Shown here in pieces: positions 38,000 to 50,655 of a stretch of 64,000 bases of DNA. The first letter of the stretch is position 1. Every line of letters begins with the position of its first letter. The DNA comes from Neurospora tetraspora. Taxonomy: Eukaryota; Ascomycota; Sordariomycetes; Sordariales; Sordariaceae. A program made the translations under genes and the position numbers. The stretch spans positions 3,348,001 through 3,412,000 of the forward strand of contig NW_026944389.1 of the NCBI RefSeq assembly GCF_033439725.1, read 5' to 3'. The notes under the pieces were generated by a model. It ran no database searches. It was not told the DNA's origin and saw only the letters and a program-made list of their open reading frames with translations.

Positions 38000-39990
38000 C
38001 TACAAGCTCGCTAAATCCTAAAATTCTCCTTTAACGGGCAACCTCAATCATCACTCCTTATAGAAAACGACCTTAATTTCGCAAAACTTCTCAAACCTAC
38101 CTTCGAACTAAAAGATTCCATTAACGAGGAAAGATACCCAATCAATTAAAATACTAAAAAAAATTCATTCCCTAAGTTCTTAAACAATTAGCGAAAGTGG
38201 ATTAAATAAAGCGTTCCTCTAAAAATACTCCAATAGCCTAAACAATAGGGCACTCCAATATATTAACCCGCTAAAGACCAACCTAAACCCTAAGAACAGC
38301 CTCAACGGCAACTAATTAACCTTCCTATCTTTTATTACCTTTAATTCTACAATAATTAAATCGGATATAAGCACTTACTATCCCTACTAAACTTTTAAAT
38401 ATAATAATATCAACTTCAACTACTCCCTACCGAACTATTTCAAATTCCTAGGCCTAAAACTAACTCTAAAGAAACTCCTAATCTTAAAAAATTTCGTCTA
38501 TCCCTATTAATTAGCAAAGGACTAAGCCCGCATCGTTCTCTAATACTAATAAATTTCTTCAATAAGTTTAAATAATATTAAAAGCGAATCCAGGAATAAT
38601 TCGAAAAATAAGAAATAAATCAATAGTATAAAGAATAATAGGAAGCTATCGTTAATTACGCAATATATTTAAGAATAGAATTCCAATAACGGCAAGCTCA
38701 ACGCTATTAAACTGAATTTATAAAATATCGTCATTAAAATAAAATTAAAAAAGCCTATCGTTAAGTAGAATTCAACGAAACTTAACGCCATTGAGCCGAA
38801 CTTAAAGACATTTAACGCCTCGAAACCCAATATTATTATTAAATTAAATTTAAGGAAATTCGTTAAACCTAATTTAAAGAAGATTAACGTTATCGAATTA
38901 AACTTAAGGACGCTCGTTATTAAATTAAATTCGAAGAAGCTCAACGCCGAGAAGATTAACGTTGGGAAGCCAAACTTCGAAAATTAAAAAATTAAAAAAT
39001 CGAACGTAATAAAAACGGAAATATTAAAATAATTAGAAACCTAATTCAAACGGAGATCGTCGCCCTTATAACAAAAATAATTACCGAAACTATAATTAAA
39101 ATCCTTCCTTCATTATCCGGCTACAGTATTAAAATATTAAATATTAACTACTTTAATTTATCTACGACTTCCATCGATAGAATCTGATCTAATAAAGAAA
39201 CAACCAAATATATAAACATCTATACCTTCATTAATAAATTAAAATATTAAACCTGCAATCTTAATAACGGTAGAAAAATTTAAATTCGTTATATTTAAAT
39301 TCAATACCTTCTAAATCCTACCCTAGTTTAGTATAATTATATTTTCTTTAAAGTTGACCGTTTCCTACTAGAAACGGCCTCTATCGATACTATTTACGCA
39401 AAATTAAAAAATAAAGTCAAACCTAATTATTTAATAATATTTGCGGAGATTAAAAAAGCTAAGTTTATACTTTAAGATATATTTAACGGTAAAGATATTT
39501 AAGCCTTTATTTAAACTACCATTCGCAACGACAAAGGTTATAACCTCGATTTAATCAATTAATTAATAACCATCTTCGAAGCCTTTAACCCTAATATCCA
39601 ATTAAATTTAATAAAGCCTAATTTAAAATCAACCGTTAATTTAATAATATAAGAATTTAAAGAAAGTGAAAACGTTATTAGAGGATAAGCATTCTAATAC
39701 TACCGCAATCGAAACCCAATTCCCGCCCGTCTATTAAATTAAAACTAGAAATAGAGTAGCTACCAAAATGATAAATTAAATTCCTATAATTAAAGTCGAA
39801 GTGCCGGAAATTAGAATCGGAGATATTAGAATTAGGCTTAGGATTTATATTGAATTCTATACTAAAATTAAACTCTATATTAGAATTAGAACTAAAATCG
39901 CTCGTCCAACTACCCGCAAACTCAAAACTAATAAAATTAATACAGTAACCAAAACTAGAACAACTAGTATACTAATTATAATTAAATTAA
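38000..39990 (+). pseudogene. Gypsy C gag remnant with long coiled coil
   Basis: From about 38690 to 39010 the plus strand encodes a long Arg/Lys/Glu/Gln-rich helix of a repeating RQ/EF type (for example DARYQIKFEEAQRREDQRWE if one RIP stop is read as Gln). A capsid-like stretch follows to about 39.7 kb. Such a coiled-coil N-terminus is common in Gag of fungal Ty3/Gypsy elements. Limits are approximate. Confidence 0.55.
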
Positions 39991-39999
39991 TTTAGTCCC

Positions 40000-42900
40000 G
40001 GAAAATCGATATCTATTAATACCCCCTACCGCTCCTAAAACTATAAAGTAGTAAGCAATGTACTATAGTAATTACTAAAACAACGCTAATTCATCCTACT
40101 AGGGGCCGACAATTCAAAATGCCCAAAATTACAAATTTATAACATACGGCGCTATAAATAACTATAACTATTTTAAACCTTACCCTAATATTAAATTATT
40201 AATTAATCCTTCGTATTTTAAGCCCACATTAGATTATTTACAAAATAAACAAGGATAGAACATTAACAAATCGTTCGCCAACTTTATTTTCACAATAGAA
40301 GTTAAACGTTACAATACCTATTTTAAAACCTTCTATAGCTATAACAAACTTATATAGTACATTTATACTATATATTTCAAGTATTAATAATTAGGACGCC
40401 TTAAAAAAGGGAAGAACTAAAAATAAGCGATTAGGCTTAACGTATTTATTAAAGCCTTTTATAACATAAAGATTTCGAATATCCTAAATTAAAATTAACT
40501 TCAATCAAAAAATAAAGAGCCAATAATACTAATCAAGCGGAGAGCCTTAATAAATAAAGAATAAGCGTTAATAAAACCCAACTTCTAACTTCTTTAATAC
40601 CTATACCTATTATTAAATCTACCGTTGATAATAAATCATCAATCGGCATAAATTTTAATTACAATTCTTATTTATATATATATCTATATATTATATTAAA
40701 CCCAAAAAACCTAGAAGAAAAATTAAATACTTATAGCGATATAAGGTATAGCTCTACCCTAATTAATTAATAAACTTTAAAAGAATACTACTTAAATATC
40801 TAAATCTAATATAGGGCTACTTTATTAATAATTAAAAGCATTAGTAACAGCAAACATACTATAACTGAATATATAATCCTACTTATATTTTTTAAAAGCC
40901 AATTCCCAAACTTCTAAAGCGGCTATCACTTAATAAACTTCATACGTAAAGCGACTATCGTCGACAATTTAAAAGCGAATATTCTATTAAAAATCAATTA
41001 TCTAGTTCCGGAACATTTCAATATACACTTAACGAAAGGATTTACCTCCATCGAATTATACCAAGGGATCAAAATCCCAATTAGAATCGAAGCTCACAGC
41101 CGTAAAATCCATACCAAAATCACCTCTATATATTATATTATAATTCAACTAAATACAATTACTTAAGTTACTGTGAATTACAATACCGTTACTAACGACT
41201 AAAACCTTATGTTTATACTTAATTATTAACCTAAATTTACAATATTCAACTAAATAACGACCTTTAACTACTAATACATTATAATTAAAAATAATACCTC
41301 CAAACCAATCTATATACATAGGGAAATAAAAATCGGGTATTTAACTTCCCTAAAATAACACTTATATATCTATAGCATTAAACCCAATATAATCAAAGAA
41401 ATTATACAGATGGCCGTAAGCAGAAATCTTCTACAAACACTTATTTTCGAACCTTAAGGATCCAACCTAATAACAAAACATTATTAAATCGGCATTAAAA
41501 TTTACAATCGACATCTGGAAATAACTTCAAAAATTAATAAAATTCTTAACGAATTTAACGACGTATTCCAAAATAAAGGGTTTATAAACCTACCCGAAAA
41601 TAAATAAATAAAAATCGAATTTAAACCCGACTAATACTTCAAAATTCCAAAATACTATAGAATTTTCCAAATAAAAGCTAATAATAGGGAAATCATATAA
41701 AAAACCTTTAAAAAATGCAGAAATTAGGAGAAATAACCAAATCTAAACACCAAATCCCCTTTTCCTTTCTAGTATTCATCGTTTAATAATAAATACAGAA
41801 TAGAAAAAAAGAAGGATAGTAGTAAATATTAAGGGCCTAAATAGGAACGTTCTTCCTAATTCCTACCCTATAAAATTATAAAAAAAAGTATTAACAACAA
41901 TCAAAAACGCAACGTTCATCACGGTTCTCAATACCGTAGCCTTCTATTATTAATAGCGAATCCATCCCCAAAATCATTAAGCTTTTACAATTATAACTTT
42001 AGAAAGTTAATATACCTACAACGTCGTTATTATAAAATTCAAAAATTCAAACGCCTATATTTAATATTAAATAAACTTATTACTTAATAGCACCGTTAGA
42101 ATTAATTATTATAACAACATCGTCATTGCATCCAAAATATTAGAAGAATACAAATTATATTTAAAATAGGTTCTAAAAAAGTTAAAGGAACGGAATATTT
42201 CCATCGGCCCTTCGAAATCCTTTTACGCATTCCCTTCAATTATAATCCTCGGCCGTATAATCGATTCGTTCGGTCTAATAACTATAAAAAAAAAACTAAA
42301 AGCTATTACTAAACTTAAATTCCCTAAAACGTTAGAAAATCTCAAAATATTTATTAAGTAAATAGGCTATTAAAAGTACTATATACCCAACTATAACATT
42401 ATTATTAATCTCCTCTAACGTAGGAAAACCGAACTCCTTAAAGTTTATTACCAAAAGGGTCCCGAACCGGACGATATATAAATAACATTAAATTTAAGAA
42501 ATAAAACCCAAAAGTAATTAAAATAAATTTTATCAATACCAATTCCATTAAAATTAACCTAATTAAAATGAACTTTATCGACTCCAAATCCATCAAAACT
42601 ATATCTATTAAAGCCGCCTCCTAAGAATAAATATAATCGAAAAGCTTAGGCCGCAACCATACTTTTTAGCCTACTATCCTGAAAAGAAATAGCCACCTTC
42701 GAAACCATTAAATAAACCTTATCGAACGTAGCTAAATTTTACTATTTTAACCCGAATTAGCTATTTTATTTCAATTACAATACTTGTACCCGAGGGATTA
42801 GCATCGAAATCTATTACATAGAAGAGCAAGCGCTATAAAAAATTATAAAAAACAGTAAAGTCGTTAAATACCCCCTACATATAGTAATATAACAAATCGC

Positions 42901-44930
42901 CTTCCTATTTCGAACGTTATCTTAAACCGAAAAATAATACTAAGCTATAGAAATAAAAATATTAAAATTCGTATAAACTATATTAAAGCAAGATATTAAA
43001 TTAACGTAGCTAAGGCTAGGAGCTACTACTATATAAACCACTCCGCTATATTAAATATAATTAAATACGTAGATATAACCAATTTAAGAGCGGCGAACGT
43101 ATTAAATAAAAGGCTAATAAAAGCAATAAAATTCATTAATATATTTAATATACAAATCCTTTACAAACCTAGCATCTACTATATTATCCTTAACGCTCTT
43201 TCCCGCCTCAACTTAAATAATAACGAAACGGACCCTCAAAAGCTAAGCGGTTTAAATATACTACCTAACAATATAGAAGAATATTAAACATTATCTATTA
43301 ATATAAATTAAAAATAGGGAAAATCAAAACTAGAATAGAACAACCCAATATAGGATAATAAAATAGAACAAACTTAAGTATAAATTCGTCTACCCAAAAT
43401 TAAAATACTAGAGGACTTCGTCAACGACAAGAACTTTAACAAAATATAAATATCTATAGGCGCTACAATCGTTACAATCGAAGCGGGCTTTAAATAACAA
43501 TTAATTAACAACTATATAGAAAACCCCTATTAAACAATAATATATAGGACAATATAGTAGAATTTAACATTCCGCCCTAAAAAAGCCCAACTCCCATTCT
43601 AAATACACAACGATTTATTTTAGAAAATCCAAAACAACTTATTCAAATTTATAATTCCTAAAAATAATTTATATAATATTTTCGAAGCACTTTATAATAG
43701 AAATTACCAAGGCTATAATAGACTTATATTAAACCTATTTAACTTTTATATAAAGAAGGAATCGGAAAAATTAAAAGAATTCCTAAAATTATATCCAAAA
43801 TATAGAATTAATAACATCCAATAACACAAACCGTACGGCAATTTACAACTATTACTAAAACTACTATACCTATATTTCTTTATTATAATAAACTTTATAC
43901 TAAGTTTACTAACGTTACTCGAAAGATTTAACATTTACTTTACTATTATCTACAAATATAGTAAAAACATTATTATAATCCCAAGAAAATTAATATAAAT
44001 TATATAATAATAGGGAAAAGCGTTAATTATAAAACTACTATCCTAGAATTAAGGGTTACTACGTCAAATTTTAATTAATAAGGACCCGAAATTCGTATCG
44101 ACAATATAAAAAGGAATCTAATAATACTTAGGAATTAAACTCCTATATAATATAACTTATAAACCATCAATAGACGGAGAGTTAAAAAGTTTCATATAAA
44201 TTATAGAGCCCATATTACACCACTATATTCAAGGCCTACAAAAAGTTGAACTTTAGCCCGGAATTATACTACGCTTAGAATTTAAGTATAATAATTCCCG
44301 TACCTCGTCAACGCTACAAACACCAAACGAAATCGTCTGGGGGTTCCAATTAACTGGAATCACTAAAAATAGTATTAAACAAACTACTAAATAAATTAAA
44401 CTTACTAACATCTAAAATTAAAGCCTACAATACTTTATTAATTATCGTAATTCTAATAAAATACCACTTTAATAGAAAATATATTATGAAATCGTTCAAT
44501 ATAAAGGAACGTATATATTTACATCTATATAAAATATACTCAATCCTACAAGCAACGATATTTGGTAGCAAATTAGGCCCCTAATATATAGGACCATTTA
44601 AAATATTAGAACGAATCGGACGGGGAGCTTACAAATTAAACTTTCCGGCCCATTAGAAAATCTACCCTATAATTAATATCGACTACTTAGAACTAGCAAA
44701 AACATTCGACCCCTACAACAAACAACTACCGGCTCTAATCCCAATCAAAGGTATCAATACACCTACCAAAATCACAGCCCAAAAGACAAAGAAGTCAGGA
44801 ATCGTCAAATACTTAATAGAATACAATAATACAAAAAGAGAATTTAATCACTAAGTAGCAACAAAAGAGGTTAAACCCAACATTTTAAAAGAATAATTAC
44901 GAAAGATATAAAAATAAAAACAACAAAACA
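40000..44930 (+). pseudogene. Gypsy C pol remnant (PR-RT-RNaseH-IN)
   Basis: The RT motif near 42.11 kb reads IYNNIVIASKILEEYKLYL, where YxDDIVI is expected (Asp to Asn). It is followed by KLKERNISIGPSKSFYAFPS and, near 42.3 kb, KLKFPKTLENLKIFI, the thumb/connection region. The integrase core near 43.89-44.20 kb contains NFILSLLTL, then NKDPKFVS, where SDRDPKF is expected, then YKPSIDGE. The C-terminus near 44.79-44.88 kb (KSGIVKYLIEYNNTKREF) looks chromodomain-like. Stops are RIP-type. Confidence 0.72.
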
Positions 44931-44997
44931 GACTTAGAACATATATATTAACTAAGAAAGTACTCGCGAAAACGCATCGCTTTAACAAGGGGCAAAT

Positions 44998-45205
44998 TAT
45001 TAGGGCACTAGGCTATACATACACCTACCTATATAGCTAGGCTTGGCACAAGCCAGACCCCAGGAAGGAGGTACCCAGTAGATTGAACACTAGGGAGGGT
45101 ACTTGTACTTCCTCTCGAATCGGCCAAGTTCCTGGCCGGACTTAGACTAGATCATCAACAATACAGACTCATAGCATTGCACTGCATATCCACAGCACCC
45201 TCACA
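44998..45205 (+). repeat. Gypsy C 3' LTR (208 bp)
   Basis: It starts TATTAGGGCACTAGGC (TG to TA) and ends CACCCTCACA. Normal host sequence begins at once after it. Confidence 0.93.
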
Positions 45206-46104
45206 CGCTTGCAGTGAATAAGCAGCCAGGTACGAATCAGCAGTCAGCAAATCAGGTTGCAGCTGGGGTCATTCAGGTACCGCGCAGGCTTACAGGCAGG
45301 TATGGGGCCCAGGATCCCACGTCAGAAATTTTAGGTGTCAGACTGAGTCTCGACTTTCAGGCACAGTGGACAATTTCCACGGGGAATTTGGGAGCAGCTG
45401 CGGTGTTCTCTTTCAACCTCGATGCTATTAGAAATCACAAAGCTCACACACATTCCTTTTTGAGTGAGGGGAGTGCATAATCTCGGGCTCCAAAGCGGGC
45501 GACTTGAATATGCAAGTTGAAAAGGCTGTCGTGACAGTTCAATGGGAATCCACCAGGGGCAGGATGTTGCCAGTACGGCCCTCATTTTGGGTGGGTAATT
45601 AGTGACGCGAAAATATCAACAAAATAATTGTGACCAGAGGAGCCGAGTGGGTTTCTGCTCTCGGCCTTCTCTTTCCCAGCCCAGCAACTCCTTTCACCTT
45701 CTTCCACTTCTTCCGAGAAGCTAGCAACTCGGGCAATCTCCAGCCCAGCTTGTGTGGTAACAACAGCTCTTTCCATATCACTTTTATCCCGATTCGGCTT
45801 TCATCCCATTGGGACTCGGGCTTCCATTGGACACCACAAGTCCTCGATAGTCGATACTACTCTTGTTCATCGGTTCAATCACTGCCCTAGATAACCTGAT
45901 GCTTGCTGTTGATACGCAGCTGCCGATACGGATCTGGGTTGGCATCTGTGGGTTGGTGCCGTGTCTTGTGTCTAAATCTGGATCACCGGCGGATGTGATG
46001 ATGCTGCTGCTGCAAGCTGCACATGACTGATCCCTAGAGACGAGACCTAGCCACTCTTTTTTTCACAAACTAAACCATCCAGCACAGCATCGTTTGGCAC
46101 CAGC
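45206..46104. other. Upstream region of the Rab GAP gene
   Basis: Normal GC sequence between Gypsy C and the Rab GAP start codon. It should contain that gene's promoter and 5' leader, including a T-rich/ACAAACTAAACC stretch just before the ATG. Short frames (45214-45480, 45630-45890) have no recognisable product. Confidence 0.5.
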
Positions 46105-49100
46105 ATGATGCATCATCCAAACGAACGCTTTGGGGGACGTCGTCCGAATGCGCATAGTGCAGAGTTCAACAGTGCCAATGGTGCCATTGGCGCCGTCCCT
46201 TTTCCGGTTCATGCAACTGGACCCGGACCCTGGCCGAAACACGAAACTGCCTCTGCCGCCGCTTCAGGTCCGTTGCACCATCAGCACCCTCACGGCCACG
46301 GCGCCCTCAATAACAACCATCATCCCGTCCATTACAATCCGCTCCAGCAACATCCACCACACCTGAACCACAACCACCACCCGATCCGCATGGAACCGCG
46401 CCGAGGGAGTCATGGACATGGTCGCATCTCGCCCGCAATAGCCTCAGCACCAGAACAGCATTCCCAACACCCGCAGCACGCCCAGTATGCCCGTGCAATG
46501 AATCACCACAGGCCTGTGCCCCTGGCGCTCCCGAACCGCACCCCGGCCTCCCCTCGCTGGGATTCCATCGATGCACGCTCGTTGAGAAATGTTTCGCCCG
46601 TCCCTCCGAGTCCATTCCAACACAACCACATCACGTCACAACGGTCACGGGCCGAGTCGACTACGCCCACTGGCACCCCGAGACTGACACCGCGCTCCGT
46701 ATTTCCCGGCCTCTCCTCCCACCCCTTTATACCCGAGGCGCTCGAGCCCGAAGACTCAGACCCGGACCGTGCCCAAGGCCGTGACCAACAACAAGAAGAA
46801 CGAGAAGACCCAGAACCGTCGCCTGCACGGCTGTCCATCCGGAAATTTCCCTTAGTCGGCCGAGGAAGTCAGCAGATCGACGATGAGGTTATGCGCCGTT
46901 CGCCAATACCCATAACGCCTACTTCGCCCACCCACAGTTACACCTCGTCAATTGCCCATTCTCGCCAGGCGACCACGGACACAGTCATGGTTGTCGAGAA
47001 CTTCTCCCGTCCGCGGAAGACGAGTATACGATCCAAGAACTCTGACATCTCCGTCGTCCGAGCGGCGCCTCCGATCCGCCATCACCACGAGCCTTCGTTC
47101 GACAGTCTGCACCACGCAAACAACCACCCGACACAATACAACGAAAACATAGCACCTAATCAATGGCCCCAGGACCGCCGCTTCTCTACTGCGTCTTCGC
47201 ACTCGTCAAGCACGTTTTCGTCTTCGATTGCCAAACGTCCGTCAAATGACCAGCTTCAAAACGCCGCCAGGGACCAGCCGCCAGTAACGAGGCGCCCCTT
47301 TCCTGCACCACCTGTCGGGGGCTCTGGCCTCCCTGCACGACCGGCGCCTCCTGTCAGTTACAACAATTACAACAACTTCTACCCGCCTGCTGCTCGCGAA
47401 CCTCCAGCGTGGACCGAACCTCCAGCGTGGATCCAGGAGGAATTCAGACCACCAAGCTTTCGCTCTCCATTTGCTACTAAAACTGGAGAGCGCTGCAGTA
47501 TTCTAACCACCCATAGTATCACTGAGCAATCCATCATTAATGGCTATGCTCGCGCGAGCTGGCGGACGAATTCGGTAGCCGACGACGGCCCGAGCATTGA
47601 AGACGTGATGGGCATGTACGAGCAGGGCTTCAACGACTCGGAGATTGAGAGCATCGGATTCCGCAAAAGCCGAAGGTTTTTGGACGATACCGACCATTTT
47701 GACCCGGACATCGGAGTATTTCCCCTGGGGGAAAACTCCCGACCAGCCACCAGTCATTCAGACCCCGACACCGACCGGACCACGAAAATCTTCGAGGCGA
47801 TGACCGACGATCCACTGCCATTACCTGGAGCGAGACCGATATCCCGAAAATCCGCAAGGCAATCCAACTTCAATCTCAGAAAATCGGGACTAATGAACTC
47901 GTTGCCAAAGGACATTGGCTTGGCAATCAGCGAAGACATGGAGAGGAAAAGGCAACAGTCAATCACAGAGTATATGGAGAAGCAGAGACAGGAATCAGTA
48001 AGCCAGGAGGCCATGGAAAGGAGGAGGCAGGAATCTGACGCTAAGGACCCGGCGAAGCACGACTCGGCCAAGTTAATGGATGGCGATAATGTAATTGATT
48101 TGCAGGCCCAGGAACCCGCCGCGGCAGGTACTCCCACGGCACCGACGGATTCGATGGAGTCGATGGAACCGATGGATACCCCCGACCTTGACGATGTGGA
48201 AGAAGAAGAGGAGGAGGAGGGGGAGCAATATCGCGCCATCCTTACACCGATTCCAACCGCGAATATGCCAGTCGAACCACCGGAGGAACCGGGTAGCCGT
48301 GATCGATACGGTTTTCGAAAAGCCAATGCCAACGTTACTCGTCAGCAGTATGATGCCTGGGATGCCCAATACAGCGAATACCTGGCACGCCGCAGGAGGA
48401 AATGGATTGCTTTTCTCAAGGATAATTCTCTCATGACGGACAGGCCGAACAGGTTTCCCCAAAGAAGCGCCAAGACGAAGAGGTTTATCCGGAAAGGCAT
48501 TCCGCCCGACTGGCGCGGCGCGGCTTGGTTCTATTACGCCGGAGGACCGGCACTTCTCAGCAAGCACAGGGGTGTATACGATGACTTGGTCAGGCGTGCA
48601 GGATTAGATCCGAAAGGTCCAGGCAGGCTGCCGGGTGCAACGGGTGAAGTAAAGCCGTTGATCTGCGAGGATATCGAGAAGGACCTACACCGAACATTCC
48701 CGGATAACGTACGATTCAAACCACCACAATCGACAACGCCCGGCGGTGATAGCCAGGCTGCTAGTGGACATATTCCGGGCGTCACCCAACCGGCCGACCC
48801 TGCCCAGGAGCAAGAGATTATCAGCTCTCTGCGCCGCGTTCTCCATGCTTTCGCCTTGTACAATCCACGGATCGGCTACTGTCAATCACTAAACTTCTTG
48901 GCCGGTCTGCTTCTTTTGTTTGTCGAGACCGAAGAGCAGGCATTCTGGTTGTTGAACGTCATAACTCGAGTCTACTTACCAGGGACGCACGAAATGAGCT
49001 TGGAAGGCTCCAAGGTCGATCTTGGCGTACTGATGGGGACGTTGAAGGATTCGTTACCCAACGTCTGGAAGCAGATCGGTGGAGACGAGCTTGAAGGGAA

Positions 49101-49677
49101 CCTCGGCAAAAGACACCGGTTAGGGAACCGCGTGAGGCACGGCGGCAAGAACCTCAGCATTAGCGACCCGAACCGACTTCCCGCCATCACGTTGTGCATG
49201 ACGGCATGGTTCATGTCGTGTTTTATCGGAACGCTCCCAATCGAAACCGTGCTGCGCGTCTGGGACGTGTTCTTCTACGAAGGCTCTCGCACCCTGTTCC
49301 GCATCGCCCTCACCATCTTCAAGCTCGGCGAGAACGAGATCAAGGCGGTTCAGGATCCGATGGAGATGTTTGGTGTGGTGCAGGCCTTCCCCCGGCGGCT
49401 GATCGACTGCAACATGCTGATGGACGCCTGCTACAAGCGGCGCAACGGCATCGGACACCTGACCCAGGAGGCGGTGGAGGAGAAGCGGCAGGAACGACGC
49501 GAAAACATCCAGAAGTGGAGGGCCCTGCAGGAGGCCGCTAGCGAGGCTGGACCCCGGCTGAATTCGGCTGCTCATACTGGAAACCCGGCGTCCAGGTCGC
49601 AGGCTGCTGGGCTGGACACGCTGTTTAGTAGAAGGGGAAGGGATCGTGAACAGGCCCGGGCGGATGAGGTGATGTAG
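46105..49677 (+). CDS. MSB3: TBC-domain Rab GTPase-activating protein, Msb3/Gyp3 type
   Basis: A single open frame of 1190 aa. The TBC domain spans about residues 798-1100. It holds both catalytic fingers: IEKDLHR (residues 857-863, Arg863) and YCQSLN (925-930, Gln927), which together speed GTP hydrolysis on Rab proteins. RKGIPPDWRG opens the domain, and ETVLRVWDVFFYEGS (about 1047-1061) is the conserved C-terminal block. The motif wording (LYNPRIGYCQS, TAWFMSCFIGTLPIET) is that of yeast Msb3/Msb4, which act on Sec4 and other Rabs in polarised secretion. The N-terminal 780 residues are disordered: His-rich at first, then Pro/Ser-rich, with an acidic run near 696-707. ATG-ATG stands at the start; either Met could be used. 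The start is 0.9 kb from the transposon island, with no damage from RIP visible. Confidence 0.9.
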   Translation: MMHHPNERFGGRRPNAHSAEFNSANGAIGAVPFPVHATGPGPWPKHETASAAASGPLHHQHPHGHGALNNNHHPVHYNPLQQHPPHLNHNHHPIRMEPRRGSHGHGRISPAIASAPEQHSQHPQHAQYARAMNHHRPVPLALPNRTPASPRWDSIDARSLRNVSPVPPSPFQHNHITSQRSRAESTTPTGTPRLTPRSVFPGLSSHPFIPEALEPEDSDPDRAQGRDQQQEEREDPEPSPARLSIRKFPLVGRGSQQIDDEVMRRSPIPITPTSPTHSYTSSIAHSRQATTDTVMVVENFSRPRKTSIRSKNSDISVVRAAPPIRHHHEPSFDSLHHANNHPTQYNENIAPNQWPQDRRFSTASSHSSSTFSSSIAKRPSNDQLQNAARDQPPVTRRPFPAPPVGGSGLPARPAPPVSYNNYNNFYPPAAREPPAWTEPPAWIQEEFRPPSFRSPFATKTGERCSILTTHSITEQSIINGYARASWRTNSVADDGPSIEDVMGMYEQGFNDSEIESIGFRKSRRFLDDTDHFDPDIGVFPLGENSRPATSHSDPDTDRTTKIFEAMTDDPLPLPGARPISRKSARQSNFNLRKSGLMNSLPKDIGLAISEDMERKRQQSITEYMEKQRQESVSQEAMERRRQESDAKDPAKHDSAKLMDGDNVIDLQAQEPAAAGTPTAPTDSMESMEPMDTPDLDDVEEEEEEEGEQYRAILTPIPTANMPVEPPEEPGSRDRYGFRKANANVTRQQYDAWDAQYSEYLARRRRKWIAFLKDNSLMTDRPNRFPQRSAKTKRFIRKGIPPDWRGAAWFYYAGGPALLSKHRGVYDDLVRRAGLDPKGPGRLPGATGEVKPLICEDIEKDLHRTFPDNVRFKPPQSTTPGGDSQAASGHIPGVTQPADPAQEQEIISSLRRVLHAFALYNPRIGYCQSLNFLAGLLLLFVETEEQAFWLLNVITRVYLPGTHEMSLEGSKVDLGVLMGTLKDSLPNVWKQIGGDELEGNLGKRHRLGNRVRHGGKNLSISDPNRLPAITLCMTAWFMSCFIGTLPIETVLRVWDVFFYEGSRTLFRIALTIFKLGENEIKAVQDPMEMFGVVQAFPRRLIDCNMLMDACYKRRNGIGHLTQEAVEEKRQERRENIQKWRALQEAASEAGPRLNSAAHTGNPASRSQAAGLDTLFSRRGRDREQARADEVM

Positions 49678-50042
49678 TGTGCACCTCGGCCCGTGTCCAT
49701 ACTTGCTCTTGGTCCTCTGAACTTGAACCTCGGCGGCGGAGGCGCTCATCATAACCATAGCCATAACCACTTGGAGAGGGGAAGCTACTGAGCTACTGAG
49801 CAGAAGAAAAATGTTCCTTTCCTCATTCGAATCCATGTCATTCAACCCCCCATCATCTATCTGCTGGCATCATACCCACAACCAAATACTAGCCTTTTTC
49901 TCTCCGCTCTGTATAACTCCCGCTCCGCTCAGGCGGTGCTTTTTACCTATTGTAATCTTCCAATACCACGGGCATATCTATCTATCCCCTTTGAAGGGGT
50001 TAAGCCTTTTTCCAACACATCAACAAAGACACAAAGACACAT

Positions 50043-50106
<64 letters not shown>
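50043..50106 (+). repeat. (ACA)21 microsatellite
   Basis: Sixty-four bases of uninterrupted ACA trinucleotide, about 365 bp past the Rab GAP stop codon, possibly in its 3' untranslated region. Confidence 0.95.
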
Positions 50107-50630
50107 ACGATTCTACCCATCCATCTACTTCAGCTGACTTGACGTCTTCTTCCCCTAACAAAATTCCCCTTATCTTGTCTGTCTACACTACATTACTGTA
50201 TCTCTTGCTGATGTTGTCATGACCCGTCATTTATCATCTTTCACTTTTCGTTACCAAGGGAGGCGCTGTTTAGACAACATTTTTTGGAGTGGTGGTTTGC
50301 ATGTGCTATAATCTTCTCTTTTCTTCTACGCACATGCAGGCAGGGCTTTCTTAGCACCCACCACCACTGTCATCACTACCAACCACATCCTCTAGCAGAG
50401 GGCACCTCCCTGTCTTTTCCTTTGTACATATTCTTGTGTGTTCTCCTATCCTTTCTCAGAGAACACATCTTCCATGTCTATCATTTGGGTGGTCGGGCGG
50501 GTTAGGGCAGCGGTTGCGGCGCTTTGTGTTTTTTGTTCGTCTGTCTGTCTGTTTGGTTTGTTTGTCTGTATGTACACACGAGAGGAAGAGGGGATCGAAA
50601 AAAAAACGCGGAATGGTTTTTTAGAAGGAG

Positions 50631-50655
50631 GCAAGGCAAGGCAAGGCAAGGCAAG
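50631..50655 (+). repeat. GCAAG pentamer repeat, five units
   Basis: Five perfect tandem copies of GCAAG, intergenic. Confidence 0.9.

Larger units (their letters stand above)
37527..45205 (+). mobile_element. Ty3/Gypsy LTR retrotransposon C
   Basis: LTRs of exactly 208 bp (37527-37734 and 44998-45205) bound 7.26 kb. The 5-bp flanks are CGGTT (37522-37526) and CGCTT (45206-45210), alike at four of five positions, so the target duplication is imperfect. Gag and pol are on the plus strand. The LTRs keep more GC than the interior and differ almost only by transitions. No other element is nested in it. Confidence 0.92.

Noticed and set aside
6982-45205. AT-rich block as a centromere, mitochondrial insert or isochore of unknown origin
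   Set aside because: LTR and inverted-repeat boundaries with target duplications account for the whole block as transposons.
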